Of a stretch of DNA of 64,000 nucleotides, positions 62,038-64,000 are shown piece after piece (the stretch's first letter is position 1; each line of letters opens with the position of its first letter). The position numbers and the translations under genes are program-made. Below the pieces are notes generated by a model that saw only the letters and a list, made by a program, of their open reading frames with translations, was not told the DNA's origin and searched no databases. Source of the stretch: Pseudomonas sp. K2I15 (lineage in GTDB: Bacteria; Pseudomonadota; Gammaproteobacteria; Pseudomonadales; Pseudomonadaceae); contig NZ_NIXO01000003.1 in assembly GCF_002204795.1 (NCBI RefSeq), forward strand, positions 124,001 through 188,000, given 5' to 3'.

Positions 62038-63648
62038 ATGTTAAAATTTTCTGCCCATGAATACCCTTATCCGTCCCAGCGCCAGAGCGTATTTGCCCGG
62101 CGCGGCATGGTCGCAGCGTCGCAACCCTTGGCCGCCCAGGCGGGCATCGAGGTCATGCAGAAGGGCGGCAACGCGATCGACGCCGCCATCGCCACGGCGG
62201 CTGCGCTGACGGTGGTCGAGCCCACCGGCTGTGGCCTGGGGGGCGACGCGTTTGCGCTGGTCTGGTGCAAGGGCCAGTTGCATGGCCTTAACGGCAACGG
62301 GCATGCGCCTGCGGCGCTGTCGATCGAGGCGGTCAAGGCCGCTGGCCATGAACAGATGCCGCTATATGGCTGGACCCCGGTGACGGTACCGGGCTGCCCG
62401 TCGGCGTGGGCCGAGTTGTCGCAACGTTTTGGCAAGCTGCCGTTTGCCGAACTGTTGCAACCGGCGATCAGCCTGGCGCGGGACGGATTTGCGTTGTCGC
62501 CGGTGGTTGCCCATCAATGGCAGGTCGCCCTGGACGAGTTCACGCCCCATCGTGACCCGGTGCTGGAGGCCTGGTTCGAGACGTTTCTGATCGACGGCCG
62601 GGCGCCACAGGCGGGCGAGCTATTTCGCAACCCGGCCCAGGCGCGAACCCTTGAAGAGCTGGCCGCGACTCGTTGCGAAAGCCTGTATCGCGGCGCCCTG
62701 GCCGAGCGCCTGGACGCCCATTCCCGTGCGACCGGCGGCTACCTGCGGGCCACCGACCTCAACGGTTACCGTGCACAGTGGGTGGAGCCGATCCATATCA
62801 ATTATCGAGGCGTCGACGTCTGGGAAATCCCGCCGAGCGGGCAGGGGTTGGTAGCGCTGATGGCCCTGAAGATTCTGGAAGGTTTCAGCTTCGATCACCG
62901 TGACAGCCAGCAGACCTGGCATCGCCAGTTGGAGGCGATGAAACTCGCCTACAGTGACGGCCTGCACTACATCACCGACCCGCGGCACATGCGCGTGGCG
63001 GTGGCCGAATTGCTCAGCGATGACTACAACACCCGGCGGCGCGGGCAGATCGGCGAACAGGCCCAGCCCCCCAAACCCGGCGACCCCCACGCCAGCGGTA
63101 CCGTGTACCTGGCCACCGCCGACGCGGAAGGCAACATGGTCTCGTTCATCCAGAGCAACTACCACGGCTTCGGTTCTGGCGTGGTACTGCCCGACAGTGG
63201 AATCGCCCTGCAAAACCGTGGGCAGGAATTCAGCCTCGATCTGGCCCACGCCAACTGCCTGGCGCCTGGCAAAAAAACCTTCCACACCATCATCCCCGGC
63301 TTCCTCACACAAAATGGCCAGGCCCTTGGCCCGTTCGGCGTGATGGGCGGCTACATGCAGCCTCAGGGCCATGTGCAGATGGTGATGAACCTGGTGGACT
63401 TCGGGCTCAACCCCCAAGCGGCCCTGGATGCACCGCGTTGGCAATGGCTGGGGGATATGAAGGTGGGCATCGAGCAAGGCGCGTCCCGGGACCTGGCGAA
63501 TGCCTTGGCGCGGCGTGGGCACCAGGTGCAGATCGCCAGCGACCTTACGGACTTCGGGCGCGGGCAGATCATCCTGCGAGACCCGGTCAGCGGCGTGTTG
63601 TGCGGCGGTACCGAGCCCCGGGCGGATTCGCATATTGCGGTGTGGTAG
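62038..63648 (+). CDS. Gamma-glutamyltransferase-like Ntn hydrolase (YwrD-type)
   Basis: This 536-residue protein belongs to the gamma-glutamyltranspeptidase family, whose precursors cut themselves before a catalytic threonine. The candidate nucleophile is Thr355 in SGTVYLATAD. Early motifs GMVAASQPLAAQAG and GGNAIDAAIATAAAL are diagnostic, and the C-terminal GVMGGYMQPQGHVQ is also typical. There is no obvious signal peptide, unlike the classical periplasmic enzyme, so it may act in the cytoplasm. With the PotF-like binder and amino acid transporter it may release glutamate or an amine from gamma-glutamyl compounds such as gamma-glutamyl polyamines. That is an inference. Confidence 0.88.
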   Translation: MLKFSAHEYPYPSQRQSVFARRGMVAASQPLAAQAGIEVMQKGGNAIDAAIATAAALTVVEPTGCGLGGDAFALVWCKGQLHGLNGNGHAPAALSIEAVKAAGHEQMPLYGWTPVTVPGCPSAWAELSQRFGKLPFAELLQPAISLARDGFALSPVVAHQWQVALDEFTPHRDPVLEAWFETFLIDGRAPQAGELFRNPAQARTLEELAATRCESLYRGALAERLDAHSRATGGYLRATDLNGYRAQWVEPIHINYRGVDVWEIPPSGQGLVALMALKILEGFSFDHRDSQQTWHRQLEAMKLAYSDGLHYITDPRHMRVAVAELLSDDYNTRRRGQIGEQAQPPKPGDPHASGTVYLATADAEGNMVSFIQSNYHGFGSGVVLPDSGIALQNRGQEFSLDLAHANCLAPGKKTFHTIIPGFLTQNGQALGPFGVMGGYMQPQGHVQMVMNLVDFGLNPQAALDAPRWQWLGDMKVGIEQGASRDLANALARRGHQVQIASDLTDFGRGQIILRDPVSGVLCGGTEPRADSHIAVW

Positions 63649-63712
63649 GCGAATCAGTCCGGGCCGTGGGATTCAGGCAGCTTGAGTACGTAACCGCGGT
63701 TAACCGCCTTTA

Positions 63713-63812
63713 TGTAGGAGCGAGCTTGCTCGCGAAAAACCGGAGGGCGCTGCGTTGGATCAGGATGCCAACGTCATCGTTAACGACCTTCGCGAGCAAG
63801 CCCGCTCCCACA
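63713..63812. repeat. REP doublet, second copy of the 38067 unit
   Basis: TGTAGGAGCGAGCTTGCTCG to CGAGCAAGCCCGCTCCCACA, with the centre GTCATCGTTAACGACC shared with the copy at 38067-38166. The arms are not perfectly matched. Confidence 0.85.
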
Positions 63813-63940
63813 TTTGGACCGTGCGCGCCTTTGATTTTGCTTTTGCTCTACACCACTCAAGCCGGCCGGCAGGCCGCTGTGTTCTTGATCTGCTGTTGAT
63901 CTTGATCTTAGGCGCCCCGTTAAACCACGCTGGCCGAACG
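63813..63940. repeat. Partial copy of the 38 kb palindrome's right half
   Basis: The segment after the REP doublet nearly repeats 38167-38293, including CTCTACACCACTCAAGCCGG, TTGATCTGCTGTTGATCTTG and GCGCCCCGTTAAACCACGC. The outer arm is absent or lies beyond the window end. Confidence 0.8.
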
Positions 63941-63958
63941 CAGGTAGTACGGAGCGGG

Positions 63959-63981
63959 TAAACCGGCAGGACGCCGGTTTA
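63959..63981. terminator. Hairpin near the window end
   Basis: TAAACCGGC-AGGAC-GCCGGTTTA is a perfect 9-bp stem with a 5-base loop. It may belong to the repeat unit or serve as a terminator. Nothing else was recognised in 63649-64000. Confidence 0.45.
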
Positions 63982-64000
63982 GCCGCGACGGGGCAGGGAC

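Noticed and set aside
63438-63899. Frame running from the GGT gene into the terminal repeat
   Set aside because: Out of frame with GGT and continuing into REP sequence; no gene features.

Overview
The window looks like chromosomal DNA of a fluorescent Pseudomonas (P. fluorescens group). The evidence is GC-rich coding sequence, OprD-type porins, REP doublets of the GGAGCGAGCTTGCTCGCG and GGCGAGGGAGCTTGCTCCC types, an SfnR/SfnB organosulfur system, and a dense set of catabolic and transport operons. There are no tRNA, rRNA, phage, transposase or CRISPR features. It reads as a nutrient-scavenging accessory stretch built from five blocks.

Block 1 (134-16050) holds a CHASE-GGDEF diguanylate cyclase and then a nitrogen-scavenging region. 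An operon of aminotransferase, DHA2 exporter and OprD porin runs divergently from a Nac-like LysR regulator. Downstream lies a 5-oxoprolinase operon (biotin carrier, biotin carboxylase, PxpB, PxpC, a second carrier without its biotin lysine, PxpA), then an SDR plus a four-gene polar amino acid ABC importer. Four copies of ATA-N6-GCTTAT, the ATA-N9-TAT pattern expected for Nac, sit in front of these units. Two of them have identical geometry to a sigma70-like promoter.

Block 2 (16207-25616) is a minus-strand operon, galB-galC-galD-dehydrogenase-lysR-ligI-dctA-porin, facing a LysR protein with two DNA-binding domains. The genes encode the path from 2-pyrone-4,6-dicarboxylate through 4-oxalomesaconate to pyruvate and oxaloacetate, with a transporter and porin but no ring-cleavage dioxygenase.

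Block 3 (25685-55413) is an organosulfur-type acquisition island. It has two peptide-type ABC import modules, three SfnB/DszC-like acyl-CoA-dehydrogenase-fold oxidoreductases, an NtaA/SnaA/DszA flavin monooxygenase, an aldo-keto reductase, two GNATs, two TonB receptors, exporters and an SfnR-type sigma54 activator. Five -24/-12 promoter candidates precede the relevant units, so the island probably forms one sigma54/SfnR regulon. A 600-base nested palindrome separates the two modules.

Block 4 (55405-57490) is a DUF3833 lipoprotein and an FeS-type photolyase. A TGTACA-N12-TGTACA operator overlaps their TATAAT, suggesting LitR/PplR-type light control.

Block 5 (57780-63648) is a GntR regulator, an amino acid ABC transporter with two different binding proteins (glutamine-type and PotF-type), and a gamma-glutamyltransferase-like enzyme, preceded by another strong -24/-12 sequence. 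The window ends in a partial copy of the palindromic repeat. All functions are inferred from motifs and remembered family features; no database search was run.
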